64,000 nucleotides of DNA from G965197715 sp965247615 (GTDB taxonomy: Bacteria > Chloroflexota > Dehalococcoidia > Lucifugimonadales > UBA1127), in assembly GCA_965247615.1 (NCBI GenBank), contig OZ252022.1, positions 434,001 to 498,000 of the forward strand. The letters run 5' to 3'. The notes under the pieces are model-generated. The model saw only the letters and a list, made by a program, of their open reading frames with translations, did not search any database and was not told the origin of the DNA. Shown piece after piece: positions 23,004-32,821 of this stretch; the stretch's first letter is position 1, and every line of letters begins with the position of its first letter. The translations under genes were made by a program, and so were the position numbers.

Positions 23004-25697
23004 CTAGACCTCCCGCAGCATGCGGCGCAGCACCGTTTGCAGCACGCCGCCTTGGCGGTAGTAGTCCACCTCAACGCCTGTGTCGATGCGGACCGTGGCG
23101 TCGAAGCTCGTCTCGCTGCCGTCCTCGCGGACCACCCGCACCCGCGCCGTCTGCCCCGGCTGGATCGTCGTCCCGTCGATGCCTGTGACGTCGAAGCTCT
23201 CGCGGCCCGTGAGGCCAAGGCTCGCGATGCTGTCCCCCGGCTGGAACTGGAGCGGCAGCACGCCCATGCCCACCAGGTTGCTGCGGTGGATCCGCTCGTA
23301 GCTCTCCGCGATGGCCGCCTTTACGCCCAGCAGGCTTGGACCCTTCGCCGCCCAGTCCCGGGAGCTCCCCGCCCCGTACTCTTTGCCCGCCATCACTATG
23401 GTCGGCACCCCCTCCTCCTGGTACTTCATGGCCGCGTCGTAGATGCTCAGCTCCTCGCCGTCGGGCATGTGGGCCGTCCAGTCCCCCTCACGCTCCGGCG
23501 TCAACCTGTTGCGCAGGCGGATGTTGCCAAACGTGCCGCGGATCATCACCTCGTGGTTTCCCCGCCGGGCCCCGTACGTGTTGAAGTCCCGCGGCTCAAC
23601 CTCCTTGCTCTTCAGGTACTCTCCCGCCGGACGCCGCGATGGTATCGACCCCGCCGGGGATATGTGGTCCGTCGTGATCGAGTCCCCTAGGATCAGCAGC
23701 GCCCGCGCGCCCGTGATGTCGGTGGGGTCCTCCACGTCGAGCGAGAACTCCTTGAAGAAGGGAACCTCCCGGATGTAGGTCGAGTCCGGGTCCCACTGGT
23801 ACACGTCGCCCTCCGGCGTCGGCAGAGCACGCCACCGCTCCGGCCCCACGAACACCTCGCCGTACCGCTCCTTGAACATCTCCGGGTTCAGCGACCCCGC
23901 GATCGTCTCGCGGATCTCCTGCTGGCTCGGCCAGATGTCCTGCAGGTACACCGCGGCCCCGCCCGTGTCCTCTCCCAAGGGGTCCGTCTGCAGGTCCATG
24001 TCCACCGAGCCTGCCAACGCATACGCCACGACCAGCATCGGCGACGCCAGGTAGTTCGCCTTCACTTCCGGGTGCACGCGCCCCTCGAAGTTGCGGTTGC
24101 CGCTCAGCACTGCCGCCGCCACCAGCGACTCCTCATTGATGGCATTGGATATGGGCTCCTCCAGCGGCCCGCTGTTGCCGATGCACGTCGTGCATCCGTA
24201 CCCCACCGTATGGAATCCGAGCTGCTCCAGGTAGGGCGTCAGTCCAGACGCGTCCAGGTACTCCGTCACCACCTGGGAGCCCGGTGCCAGGCTGCTCTTG
24301 ACCCACGGCTTGCGCGCCAGCCCCTTCTCCACCGCCTTCTTGGCCAGCAGTCCCGCGCCGATCATCACCGACGGGTTCGACGTGTTGGTGCAGCTCGTGA
24401 TCGCCGCGATCACCACTGCGCCGTGCCCCACGCTGACCGCCTCCCCGTCCACCTCCACCGACACGGACTTGTCGGCGCCGCTCGCCAGCTCCTCCGGGAA
24501 GGCGCTGTGGAAGGCGCCGCTCATTCCGCCGAGCCCCACCCGGTCCTGGGGCCGGCGCGGGCCGGACAGGCTCGGTACCACCTCCGCCATGTCGAGCTCC
24601 AGCACGTCAGTGTACGCGGGGTCGGGTGTCTGGTCCGTGCGGAAGAGGCCCTGGGCCTTGGCGTACAGCTCCACGCGCTCCACCACGGCTGCGTCCCGGC
24701 CGGTGCCGCGCAGGTACTCCAGGGTTACGTCGTCCACCGGGAAGAAGCCGCAGGTTGCCCCGTACTCCGGAGACATGTTTGACAGCGTCGCGCGGTCCGG
24801 CAGCGGCAGCTGCGATAGGCCGGGCCCAAAGTACTCGACGAACTTCTCCACGACCCCATGCCGCCGCAGCATCTGCGTGACCGTCAGGACGAGGTCCGTC
24901 GCCGTCACTCCCTCCCGGAGTGCCCCGGTGAGCCGGAAGCCCACCACGTCCGGCAGCTGCATGTAGTACGGCTGCGCCAGCAGGGCCGCCTCCGCCTCTA
25001 TGCCCCCAACACCCCAGCCGAGCACGCCCAGGCCGTTGATCATCGTCGTGTGGGAGTCCGTGCCGATCACCGTGTCCGGGAACGCCACGCGCCCCTCCGG
25101 CATCTCCCGCAACGCCACCACGTCCGCCAGGTACTCCAGGTTCACCTGGTGCACAATGCCCGTACCCGGCGGCACAACGCTGAAGTTCTGGAACGCCCTC
25201 TGCGCCCACCGCAGGAAGATGTACCGCTCCCGGTTCCGCTCGAACTCCCGGTCGACGTTGCGGCCAAAGGCCTCCGGCGTCGCAAAGTAGTCCACCTGCA
25301 CCGAGTGGTCGATCACGAGGTCCACGGGCACCACCGGGTTGATGCGTCTCGGGTTCCCCCCGGCCCGCGCCATGGCGGACCGCATCGCCGCCAGGTCCAC
25401 CACCGCCGGCACCCCCGTGAAGTCCTGCATCAGGACTCGCCCCGGCATGAACGGGAACTCCTTGGCCGGCGGCGACACCGGGTCCCACGCTGCCACCGTG
25501 AGCACGTCCTCCTCGAAGACCGTCTCCCCGTTCACGTTGCGAAGCATGTTCTCGAGCAGGATACGGATCGAGAACGGCAGCCGGGCGAGGTCCACCAGCC
25601 CCGCCTCCTCCAGGTGGCCGAGGCGGTAGTAGACCAGGTCTCCGGCCGATGTGTGCAGGACCGACCGGGCTGCGTTGTGGTGAGACTGGGTTGTCAT
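23004..25697 (-). CDS. acnA: Aconitate hydratase A
   Basis: An 897-residue monomeric aconitase that interconverts citrate and isocitrate. Seen: VIGTDSHTTMINGLGVLGWGVGG, the cluster ligand blocks AAITSCTNTSNP and GYGCTTCIGNSGPL (three Cys for the [4Fe-4S] cluster), SRRPAGEYL, and the C-terminal swivel domain with EYGAGSSRDWAAKG. Full length for the AcnA/IRP group. It is a single transcript facing the hcm genes, 19 bases from the end of the BtuF-like gene. Confidence 0.96.
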   Translation of the reverse strand: MTTQSHHNAARSVLHTSAGDLVYYRLGHLEEAGLVDLARLPFSIRILLENMLRNVNGETVFEEDVLTVAAWDPVSPPAKEFPFMPGRVLMQDFTGVPAVVDLAAMRSAMARAGGNPRRINPVVPVDLVIDHSVQVDYFATPEAFGRNVDREFERNRERYIFLRWAQRAFQNFSVVPPGTGIVHQVNLEYLADVVALREMPEGRVAFPDTVIGTDSHTTMINGLGVLGWGVGGIEAEAALLAQPYYMQLPDVVGFRLTGALREGVTATDLVLTVTQMLRRHGVVEKFVEYFGPGLSQLPLPDRATLSNMSPEYGATCGFFPVDDVTLEYLRGTGRDAAVVERVELYAKAQGLFRTDQTPDPAYTDVLELDMAEVVPSLSGPRRPQDRVGLGGMSGAFHSAFPEELASGADKSVSVEVDGEAVSVGHGAVVIAAITSCTNTSNPSVMIGAGLLAKKAVEKGLARKPWVKSSLAPGSQVVTEYLDASGLTPYLEQLGFHTVGYGCTTCIGNSGPLEEPISNAINEESLVAAAVLSGNRNFEGRVHPEVKANYLASPMLVVAYALAGSVDMDLQTDPLGEDTGGAAVYLQDIWPSQQEIRETIAGSLNPEMFKERYGEVFVGPERWRALPTPEGDVYQWDPDSTYIREVPFFKEFSLDVEDPTDITGARALLILGDSITTDHISPAGSIPSRRPAGEYLKSKEVEPRDFNTYGARRGNHEVMIRGTFGNIRLRNRLTPEREGDWTAHMPDGEELSIYDAAMKYQEEGVPTIVMAGKEYGAGSSRDWAAKGPSLLGVKAAIAESYERIHRSNLVGMGVLPLQFQPGDSIASLGLTGRESFDVTGIDGTTIQPGQTARVRVVREDGSETSFDATVRIDTGVEVDYYRQGGVLQTVLRRMLREV

Positions 25698-25742
25698 GGG
25701 TCACACGCTCCTACTTGGGTGTGAATGCCGAGGCGCCCTTGG

Positions 25743-25771
25743 ACTATGACACGGGTCCATCATGGGTGCAA
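25743..25771 (-). promoter_or_regulatory. Promoter of acnA
   Basis: Minus-strand TTGCAC (25771-25766), 17 bp, CATAGT (25748-25743), about 45 bases before the acnA ATG. Confidence 0.45.
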
Positions 25772-26077
25772 CAAACCGCCTGCCATCCCCCGAACTCCCC
25801 GCCCAGCCTTCGCTGGGTCGGCGCTGTGGGGGACGGCTCTCATTCGACTGCCGCCGGCTCATCCGGTGGCGGGGCAACCTCCAACCAAGTCCCCGGCAGC
25901 GATGGGGCGCTGGATTTCGCCGCTCCCCAACCACGGGCGCCGTACACGGACTCGACCACGTGCCGCGCCGCACGCGCCCGGCGCATGCCGGCCGGAGTCC
26001 GCAGCCAGCCTGGCCCGGGCCCGCTTGACGCACCGCCAAGGCGGTATCGAGCGGTATCGAATGGGACCGTGCGTGCC
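25772..26077. other. Gap between eutA-like gene and acnA
   Basis: No gene, tRNA or riboswitch is seen. A CCCAGC-cttc-GCTGGG hairpin lies near 25811 but is not followed by a T run. Confidence 0.4.
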
Positions 26078-27613
26078 CTAGGCGTCGACCTCCGGCCTCG
26101 TTGGGAACATCAGCGACTTCACCGTCACCGGAATGACTTCGGACGCTCCCATCGGCGATCCGATGTCCACGTAGTCCAGGTCCCCCACGTCGATGCCGTC
26201 AATGGCGATGACGTTATGCGGTATCCCAAGCTCCTCTTTCAGCATGCCACCCAGGGATTTGGCCACGTCCATGTCAAACACCAGGAACAGGGGCGTGCCG
26301 TCTTCCGCCTCGTTTCCCGCCACCGCCGCAATGCCGTCTGCCAGCCGCCGCAGCGTCTGGTAGTTCTGCTGGCCCTCCAGGGAGATGGCCAGCGCCAGGT
26401 CCGGCTGGAACGTCGGCAGGTCGAACTTGGCCAGCGCATCCCGGATGGCCCCGTCCACTTTCCCTTCCTGCTCTAGGTACGGCCGCACGACCTTCAGCCC
26501 GAACACCGGCAGCACGTCCTTGCTGTAGATGTAGCTGGTCGTCCCGCTGGCCTGCACCGTGTACTCCCCCGCCCCGATGACCGTGGCGCGGATCCCCTCG
26601 CTGGCCTCGCGCACCAGGCCCTGCCGGGGCAGCGCCGCAATCCGCTTCCGCATCTCCAGGCCCATCTGCGGCCCCACGTCGCCCCGCGGCGTCATATCGC
26701 GCTCGTACACGTACTCGGAGACCCCGCCGGAGAAGACGATGTAGTCTACGCCCTCCAGGTCCGGCGCTCCCTCTATGGCGTCCGTGATCATCAGGGTCTG
26801 GGCCAGCTGGGTCGTCGGAACGCCGTTCACAGCCTCGAAGAGCAGGTCCGCCATCAGGCTGGCGAACTCCGTCTTTCGCTCGTCCGTGATCGACTGACCC
26901 ACCTCCACGGTGTGGCCGAGCTGCTTCATGATCCACCTGGCGGGCTCCTCAACCCTTGTGATGGTGTTGGAATCATCGAAGGCGATGAGCCGAGCGCCAA
27001 TGTTGATGGCCGCCGTCTGAGTCACGACGCCGTCCCGGATCAGGGAGAGCTTGCATGTCCCGCCGCCCATGTCCACGTTCAACACCGTGGCCTTCTCGTC
27101 CTTGGAGAGGGTCGCCGCCCCGCAGCCATGGGCTGCCAGGAGCGCCTCGTGGTTGGGCCCCGCGCTGGCGCAGATGAACTTCCCCGAGTCCTTGGCAAAG
27201 AAGTCTATGATGGGCCTGGCGTTTTCCTTCATCAGCGCCTCGCCCGTGATCACCACGGCCCCCGTATCCACGTCCGCAGGCGTGTGCCCCGCCTTCGCGT
27301 ACTCGGCGTGGATGAATTCCGTCACCCGCTCCGTATCGATCAACCGCCCCTCGATGTACGGCGTGAGCATGATGTCGGACCGGTACAGCACCTCACGCTC
27401 CGTCACCTTGAACTGCGACGAGAGCGCGGCGCCCTCTCTGCGCAGCGTCAGGCGCGAGAAGACCAGGTGCGACGTCGATGAGCCGATGTCGATGCCCACG
27501 CTCAGCAGCCTGAACATCTCCAGCCCTTCGATGTCCTCCCCTTCCTCCTCAGCCAATCCGTGACTGTGGGGGTGATCTTCGTGAAAATCGTCTTCGTCGT
27601 GCATAAAGCTCAT
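26078..27613 (-). CDS. eutA: EutA-like reactivating factor for a B12-dependent enzyme
   Basis: A 511-residue protein of the EutA family (actin-like ATPase fold), which in other bacteria releases damaged cobalamin from ethanolamine ammonia-lyase. Seen: SVGIDIGSSTSHLVFSRLTL near residue 38, GAVVITGEALMKENA, LNVDMGGGTCKLSL (phosphate loops), and VDYIVFSGGVSEYVY. The first ~25 residues are His/Asp/Glu rich (HDEDDFHEDHPHSHG), a possible metal-binding tail. No eutBC genes are in the window. The nearest B12 enzyme is the hcmAB mutase about 6 kb away. The ATG has AAGGAG upstream. Confidence 0.88.
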   Translation of the reverse strand: MSFMHDEDDFHEDHPHSHGLAEEEGEDIEGLEMFRLLSVGIDIGSSTSHLVFSRLTLRREGAALSSQFKVTEREVLYRSDIMLTPYIEGRLIDTERVTEFIHAEYAKAGHTPADVDTGAVVITGEALMKENARPIIDFFAKDSGKFICASAGPNHEALLAAHGCGAATLSKDEKATVLNVDMGGGTCKLSLIRDGVVTQTAAINIGARLIAFDDSNTITRVEEPARWIMKQLGHTVEVGQSITDERKTEFASLMADLLFEAVNGVPTTQLAQTLMITDAIEGAPDLEGVDYIVFSGGVSEYVYERDMTPRGDVGPQMGLEMRKRIAALPRQGLVREASEGIRATVIGAGEYTVQASGTTSYIYSKDVLPVFGLKVVRPYLEQEGKVDGAIRDALAKFDLPTFQPDLALAISLEGQQNYQTLRRLADGIAAVAGNEAEDGTPLFLVFDMDVAKSLGGMLKEELGIPHNVIAIDGIDVGDLDYVDIGSPMGASEVIPVTVKSLMFPTRPEVDA

Positions 27614-27693
27614 CTACTCCTTGCGCCAAGCGGAGCGGCGCCTCGGCGCCACTCCGCCAGCAGTTTTCTCAGGGACCCCTGCGGGTGTTGTCC

Positions 27694-28815
27694 CTATCTC
27701 TCCTCTCCGTAGTCCCACTCGTAGTTCGGGTCCTGGTACGCTTCTTCCGGGAGCTGGCTCTTGAGGCTCCGCTTCCCCAGTTCATCCTCGAACCGCTGCC
27801 GGATCCAGGGCTCCTCGTAGGGGTACTCGATCTGGTCCCGCTCCCGGTCCTCCACGCGCTCGGCGTGGCCGGAGAACTGGGGCAGCGGGTGCAGGGCCAG
27901 GTAGCGGGCCGGCTTGTCTCCGAGGTTGAAGTGCTGGTGGAACCAGCGATTCGGCGGCACGAACATGCTCGCCTCGTGCCAGGGGACGATCACCTTCTCC
28001 TTGCCCTCCGGCCACATGATGGAGTACCCCTCGCCGTCCGGGATGACGATGACCCGCCCCGGTCCGTGGCGGTGCCCCTTCTTGTACGTCTGGGCCGGGA
28101 AGACGGACATGTGGGCGGACCACTCCGAGTTGGGGAACTGGACGGACACGACGTGGCCGCCGGCACCGCGGCCCCAGAAGGGGACCAGCTGGTCCCAGGC
28201 CTTCAAGTCAGGAAAGAAGTTGCCGTACCAGAGGGTACTGGAGCCAACGCGCCCCTGGAACTCGCGCTTGATGGCCTTGGCCTGTGCGTAGAAGTCGTCC
28301 TGGGAGAGGACGTTGGGGGGCACGAAGTCGCTGGTGAAGAAGAAGCTGGGCTCCTGGAGCGCGGACATGGCGATGGGCAGGTAGTTGGTGTGCAGCAAGC
28401 GCACGGGACGCTGCCCCTGCGCGTTGCTGAGCTGGTGCCAGTGGTGGTGCGGCAGCATGAACATGCTCCGAGTCTGCCACTCGAAGGTCCTTTTTGCCTC
28501 ACCCTCCTTGCGCCAGACCGTCGTCAGCCCCCGCCCCTCCAGCACGTAGACCACCTCGTCGATGGCGAGCTTCATGGGTGGAAGCGTCTTGCCCGGCGGG
28601 ATCTCGCTCACCCGGGCCTCGCAGATTCCCTCCATGCCGACCAGTTGCACAAAGGCCTGGTCGCAGTCCCGCTCGTCCCACCGCCCCAGGGGCACCTTCC
28701 TCAGGTCCTCGATGAAGTAGCCCCGATGGATGGGAATGCCAATCGACTCCATCCAGCGGTTGTAGGTGAAATCCCTGGCGCGGTTCGCCGGCGCGGGCTG
28801 CTCGGTCGTCGTCAT
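27694..28815 (-). CDS. Bicupin protein
   Basis: A 373-residue protein with two cupin barrels. The first has EIPPGKTLPPMKLAIDEVVYVLEGRG and HHHWHQLSN, the second has TYKKGHRHGPGRVIVIPDGEG and WFHQHFNLG. The His clusters fit metal binding as in gentisate-type dioxygenases, but the exact family and substrate are not evident. It follows AGGAGGGG and lies upstream of the EutA-like gene on the same strand, 80 bases away. Confidence 0.75.
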   Translation of the reverse strand: MTTTEQPAPANRARDFTYNRWMESIGIPIHRGYFIEDLRKVPLGRWDERDCDQAFVQLVGMEGICEARVSEIPPGKTLPPMKLAIDEVVYVLEGRGLTTVWRKEGEAKRTFEWQTRSMFMLPHHHWHQLSNAQGQRPVRLLHTNYLPIAMSALQEPSFFFTSDFVPPNVLSQDDFYAQAKAIKREFQGRVGSSTLWYGNFFPDLKAWDQLVPFWGRGAGGHVVSVQFPNSEWSAHMSVFPAQTYKKGHRHGPGRVIVIPDGEGYSIMWPEGKEKVIVPWHEASMFVPPNRWFHQHFNLGDKPARYLALHPLPQFSGHAERVEDRERDQIEYPYEEPWIRQRFEDELGKRSLKSQLPEEAYQDPNYEWDYGEER

Positions 28816-29045
28816 TAGACCCCTCCTGATGCCGCTGACTGCCGCCTGGACCGGCGAGGACCCTTCACCCCTCGGTCACAGTCGGTCCTACGGAAAAAGC
28901 CCCATAGACGATAGGGCACACCGCTTCTGCCGTCAACCCGTGCGCCGGGGACCAAGGTCATGACACGGGTTGGCGGTCCCACTGGAGTCTCACCCCATGC
29001 GAGCAGAGACAGGTACACTGAAGACTGTCCATGCCCCCCAAGTAA

Positions 29046-29070
29046 ACGAGGCGCCCCAAGGGCGCCTCGT
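29046..29070 (-). terminator. Hairpin terminator after the permease pair
   Basis: ACGAGGCGCCC-caa-GGGCGCCTCGT, an 11-bp perfect stem, 30 bases past the stop of the DppC-type gene. On the minus strand it is followed by TTTACTT. The rest of 28816-29045 shows no gene. Confidence 0.7.
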
Positions 29071-29099
29071 TCGCCGTCGTCGCGAAGAAGGGTTGCGGG

Positions 29100-30038
29100 C
29101 TACGGCCGGCGCCCCCGGATCGCCCGTCCGCTCCCCCCACGCAGCCGCGGGTCCAGCAGGTCCCGCAGCGCGTCCCCGAACACGTTTGACCCGAAAACCG
29201 CCAGCGTCAGCACCATGCCCGGCCAGATCACCAGCCAGGGGGCCTGGTAGAAGTGGCTCATCGAATCGCTGCTCAGCATGCGCCCCCACGACGGGAACGG
29301 AGGGGGCACCCCGTAGCCAAGGAAGCTCAGCGTCGCCTCCGCGAGGATCACCGTGCCGAAGTCAATCGTTGCCAGGATGATCAGCGGCGCAAACGTATTG
29401 GGCAGCAGGTGCTGCACCATAATGCGAGGCGTCCCCGCCCCAATGGCCCGCGCCGCGTCGATGAACGGCGTCTCCTTCAGCGACAAGACCGTCCCGCGAA
29501 TCACCCGCGAGTGGCTGATGCCGCTCAGTCCAAGGATGAAGATGATCGTCAGCAGCCCCGGACCCAGCAGGGACGCCAGGCTCAGCAGGATCAGCAGGAA
29601 CGGCAGCGTGATCCACGTCTCCACCACGAGCCGCTGCGTGAGCGTATCCACCCGACCGCCGTACCACACCGGCACAATGCCCATCACAGCCGTTATGATG
29701 GTCCGCAGCGACACCGCTCCGGCCACCACGATCATGGACACCTGCGCCCCCACGATGATGCGGCTCAGCATGTCCCGCCCCAGATGGTCGGTTCCCAGAA
29801 CGTGGGGCGCCCCCGGAGGGGCCAGGATGTTGAAGAAGTCTGGCTCGTCGTAGGCGAACGGCGCAATCAACTGTGCGAACAGGCCCACGATCAACATGGT
29901 GAGGATCACAAGCCCGCCAAAAGCGCCCAGGGGCTTCTCCTGCACCAGACGCTTGCTAAACCGCAGGAAGCCCGTCAACCACAGGGGCGCTCTCCGAGGC
30001 CGGGGAAGGACCTCCAGGACTGTCTCGCGCTGGCTCAT
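29100..30038 (-). CDS. Dipeptide/oligopeptide-type ABC permease, DppC-like
   Basis: A 312-residue inner-membrane permease with the DppC/OppC layout: a cytoplasmic N-terminus, then GGLVILTMLIVGLFAQLIAPF, HVLGTDHLGRDMLSRIIVGAQ, the EAA coupling loop (DAARAIGAGTPRIMVQHLLPN) and a final helix ending FGDALRDLLDPRLRG. It pairs with the DppB-like gene nine bases upstream. No binding protein or ATPase is adjacent, so the substrate is unknown (peptides, nickel, glycosides and others are possible). The ATG at 30038 has GGAGG five bases before it. Confidence 0.92.
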   Translation of the reverse strand: MSQRETVLEVLPRPRRAPLWLTGFLRFSKRLVQEKPLGAFGGLVILTMLIVGLFAQLIAPFAYDEPDFFNILAPPGAPHVLGTDHLGRDMLSRIIVGAQVSMIVVAGAVSLRTIITAVMGIVPVWYGGRVDTLTQRLVVETWITLPFLLILLSLASLLGPGLLTIIFILGLSGISHSRVIRGTVLSLKETPFIDAARAIGAGTPRIMVQHLLPNTFAPLIILATIDFGTVILAEATLSFLGYGVPPPFPSWGRMLSSDSMSHFYQAPWLVIWPGMVLTLAVFGSNVFGDALRDLLDPRLRGGSGRAIRGRRP

Positions 30039-30047
30039 CACGGCCTC

Positions 30048-30992
30048 CTATTTGTAGCTGACCCGGGGGTCAAGGAAGGAGTAGCTCAGGTCGATGAGCA
30101 GGTTCACCACGATCACCACAATGGCGTAGAGGAAGATGATGCCCTGCACCGTGCCGTAGTCGCGGAACTGGAGCGCCTCCAGCGTGTAGTGCCCCAAGCC
30201 AGGCAGGTCGAAGATCACCTCGATCACCACCGTGCCCGACAGCAGGTTCACCAGCTCCAGCCCAAGCAGCGTCACCACAGGGATCATCGCGTTCTTGCTC
30301 GCGTGCCGCACCAGCACCACCCGCTCTCGAAGCCCCTTGGCCCAGGCCGTGCGGATATAGTCCTGGCGCAGCACCTCCAGCAGCGTCCCCCGCATCATCC
30401 GCATGACCCGTGCGATGTAGTGCAGCGCCAGGATGATCGACGGCACAATCATGATCGATATGTTCTTGATTGGGTCCTCCTGGAACGTCACCCAGTCCTG
30501 GCGCGGCAGCCAGCCTAGGTATATGGCCGACAGTGTCACCACCATCACCCCGATCCAGAACGACGGCAGCGACAGTCCCAGCACAGCTATGGACCGCGTC
30601 ACGTAGTCCAGGAACGACTCCTGCTTCACCGCCGCCAGTATTCCCAGGGGGACCCCAATGACAATGGTGAAGAACATGGCGAAGATCGACAGCTCTATCG
30701 TTACCGGCCAACGCCACGCAATCTCCTCCAGGATCGACGTGCGTCCCAGGACCGACTTGCCGAAGTCCAGGTGCAGGATTCCCCACAGCCACTTCACGTA
30801 CGCAAGGGGCGCCGGATCGTCCAACCCCAGCAGCGCCTCTACCTTCGCCCGGTCGTAGTCCGCTCCAAGCTCGCCCTCCAGCATTGACAGGATGTCGCCG
30901 GGAATGAAGCGGTGCAGGAAGAACACCAGCAGCGACATCACAAGGATCGTGGGCAGGATCTGTACCAATCGCTTGGCGATGTACCTGTGCAT
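30048..30992 (-). CDS. Dipeptide/oligopeptide-type ABC permease, DppB-like
   Basis: A 314-residue permease of the DppB/OppB type: MHRYIAKRLVQILPTILVMS, RFIPGDILSMLEG, a long periplasmic loop, and the EAA region RTAWAKGLRERVVLVRHASKNAMIPVVT. It ends DLSYSFLDPRVSYK as is usual. The ATG at 30992 is taken in preference to a TTG nine bases earlier. It is the first gene of the pair. Confidence 0.92.
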   Translation of the reverse strand: MHRYIAKRLVQILPTILVMSLLVFFLHRFIPGDILSMLEGELGADYDRAKVEALLGLDDPAPLAYVKWLWGILHLDFGKSVLGRTSILEEIAWRWPVTIELSIFAMFFTIVIGVPLGILAAVKQESFLDYVTRSIAVLGLSLPSFWIGVMVVTLSAIYLGWLPRQDWVTFQEDPIKNISIMIVPSIILALHYIARVMRMMRGTLLEVLRQDYIRTAWAKGLRERVVLVRHASKNAMIPVVTLLGLELVNLLSGTVVIEVIFDLPGLGHYTLEALQFRDYGTVQGIIFLYAIVVIVVNLLIDLSYSFLDPRVSYK

Positions 30993-31033
30993 TGCCCTCA
31001 ACCCCCAATCCCTGTAAGATCTGCCAGCGGCTC

Positions 31034-31063
31034 AGTGTACCAGGAAGGCCCCGCTCGCGTCAC
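31034..31063 (-). promoter_or_regulatory. Candidate promoter of the 30-kb permease pair
   Basis: Minus-strand GTGACG (31063-31058), 18 bp, TACACT (31039-31034). The remaining gap up to 31308 shows no gene. Confidence 0.4.
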
Positions 31064-31308
31064 TGCGCGCCCCCGCCATTGTACTCCCCGAGGCCCCGTT
31101 TGGGCTGCTGCTTCGCCACCCGCCCGTCTCGGAGCGCGCAGCCCGGCCCCATGTTCACCCATCCGCCCTAAACTCGGGCGCACGTGCCGCCTGCCGCCTT
31201 TTAGAGCAGGCGCGCTGGAGCGCCCTCATCCCATATGCCTACGTATGCGTCCCTGGAGCCTCTGCGGATTCACACGTGAGCGCCGCCGGCGCCTACTGAG
31301 AAGGACGC

Positions 31309-31740
31309 CTACGCCCTGGGCTCGCCTCCGTTGGACCAGAGCCGGGTCCCGGTGGCAAGCGCGAGGACTACGTACAGCGCGTCCACCAGCGGGAAGTAGA
31401 CCAGGTGCGAAGTCACGGCCTCTCCCGTCTCGCTGTCCGGGTTCAACGTCCAGAACCACTCCCAGAAGAACAGCATGGTCAGCACGATGGCCCCGTAGTA
31501 GGTCATGCTCCCCAGGACAGCTTCGAGGGTGCTCGCCTCCCCGCTCCCAGTGCCGCGTCTTCGCACGTAGCTCGCCGCCAGGACCGCGATCACCCCGGCC
31601 GCCATGAACCAGTTGAGGACCTGCCAAGAGGGGTAGTCCGGCGACCCGTCGTGGTAGACGGGCGTCAGAATCAGGTTGAGCGCCACGGCAACCCCAGTCC
31701 CCACGAGAAAGACTGCCAGGACTCGCTTTGCCGTATTCAT
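31309..31740 (-). CDS. Hypothetical four-helix membrane protein
   Basis: A 143-residue hydrophobic protein with about four membrane segments (LAVFLVGTGVAVALNLILTP, VLNWFMAAGVIAVLAASYV, GAIVLTMLFFWEWFW, LVDALYVVLALATGT) and a short charged loop between the second and third. GGGGAGGTG lies upstream of the ATG at a longish distance. I do not recognise the family. Confidence 0.65.
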   Translation of the reverse strand: MNTAKRVLAVFLVGTGVAVALNLILTPVYHDGSPDYPSWQVLNWFMAAGVIAVLAASYVRRRGTGSGEASTLEAVLGSMTYYGAIVLTMLFFWEWFWTLNPDSETGEAVTSHLVYFPLVDALYVVLALATGTRLWSNGGEPRA

Positions 31741-31825
31741 CGGCGTGTCACACCTCCCCTTCGAGGGTTATTCATAGCCCATTGCTGCACGTTGGCGCAG
31801 GGCAGGCGCACTGCAGCAAGCTGGG

Positions 31826-32821
31826 CTAGCGCTTCCCCGCGGCCTCCGGGTTCGCGCAGGCAGGCATCGGCTCCCCGAGCAGCGCCGCCACCACGTTCTC
31901 CGCCGCCATCACCGCCATCCGCCTCCGGGTGGCCACGCTCGCACTGGCGATGTGCGGCGTCAGCACCACCCCTGGCGTCCGCAGGAGCACATCGTCGAGC
32001 GGGACCGGCTCCTGCTCCATCACGTCCAGGGCCGCGCCCGCGATGACCCCCGCCTCCAACGCTTCCACCAGCGCCTGCTGGTCCACCAGGGCCCCCCGCG
32101 ACGTGTTCACCAGGACCGCGTGCCGGCGCATCATCCGCAGCTCCTCCCGGCCGATCAGGTGATACGTCTCCGGCGACTGCGGCGCGTGGATGCTCACGAA
32201 GTCGGAGCCGCGCAGCAGCGTCGCGAGATCAGGGGCGAAGCGCACGCCGTGCGCCGCTTCGGCTTCGGGCCGGCGGCGCCGCTGGTAGTACAGCACCTCC
32301 ATCTCGAAGGCCCTGGCCCGCTTCGCCACCTCCAGGCCAATGCCTCCCAGCCCCACAATGCCCAGCGTCGCACCGTGCAGGTCCCGCCCCAACATCGCCT
32401 GGGGGTGCCACACCTTCCACGAGCCGTCCCTGGCGTACCCGTCCCCCTCCACCACCCGCCGCGCCGCCGCCAGCAGCAGCCCAATCGTCAGCTCCGCGCA
32501 CGTCTTCGCAAGGACCCCGGGCGTGCTGCCCACCAGCACCCCACGAGCCGTGCATGCCGCAACGTCCACGTTGTCCAGCCCTGTCGCCATGTTGCTCACC
32601 ACCGACAGCCCGGGCGAACGCGCCAGCAGCTCCTCGTCGACCCGGTCCGTCAGCATCGTCAGCAGGCCCGCGCACTCCCCCGCCTTCGCCAGCAGCACCT
32701 CCCGGGGCGGCGGATGAAAGTCCTCCCACACCGTCACCAGCGCGTGCCCCTCCAAGAGGTCGAGCGCAGCCTGATCGATGCGCCGCGTCACGAATACCTG
32801 CGGCCTCGTCCCAGAGTCCAT
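31826..32821 (-). CDS. D-isomer-specific 2-hydroxyacid dehydrogenase (glyoxylate/hydroxypyruvate reductase-like)
   Basis: A 331-residue NAD(P)-dependent dehydrogenase. Seen: the dinucleotide loop GIVGLGGIGLEVAKRARAF, NTSRGALVDQQALVEALEAG with the substrate Arg region earlier, and LTPHIASAS with the catalytic His. Overall closest in pattern to GyaR/GhrB-type glyoxylate reductases. A longer frame exists, but the second of two adjacent ATGs at 32821 has GGGAAGG at the right distance. It is divergent from the DUF971 gene. Confidence 0.87.
   Translation of the reverse strand: MDSGTRPQVFVTRRIDQAALDLLEGHALVTVWEDFHPPPREVLLAKAGECAGLLTMLTDRVDEELLARSPGLSVVSNMATGLDNVDVAACTARGVLVGSTPGVLAKTCAELTIGLLLAAARRVVEGDGYARDGSWKVWHPQAMLGRDLHGATLGIVGLGGIGLEVAKRARAFEMEVLYYQRRRRPEAEAAHGVRFAPDLATLLRGSDFVSIHAPQSPETYHLIGREELRMMRRHAVLVNTSRGALVDQQALVEALEAGVIAGAALDVMEQEPVPLDDVLLRTPGVVLTPHIASASVATRRRMAVMAAENVVAALLGEPMPACANPEAAGKR

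Noticed and set aside
25772..26077. A tRNA gene in the gap before acnA
   Set aside because: No cloverleaf or TTCGA-type T-loop with matching acceptor arms could be formed.
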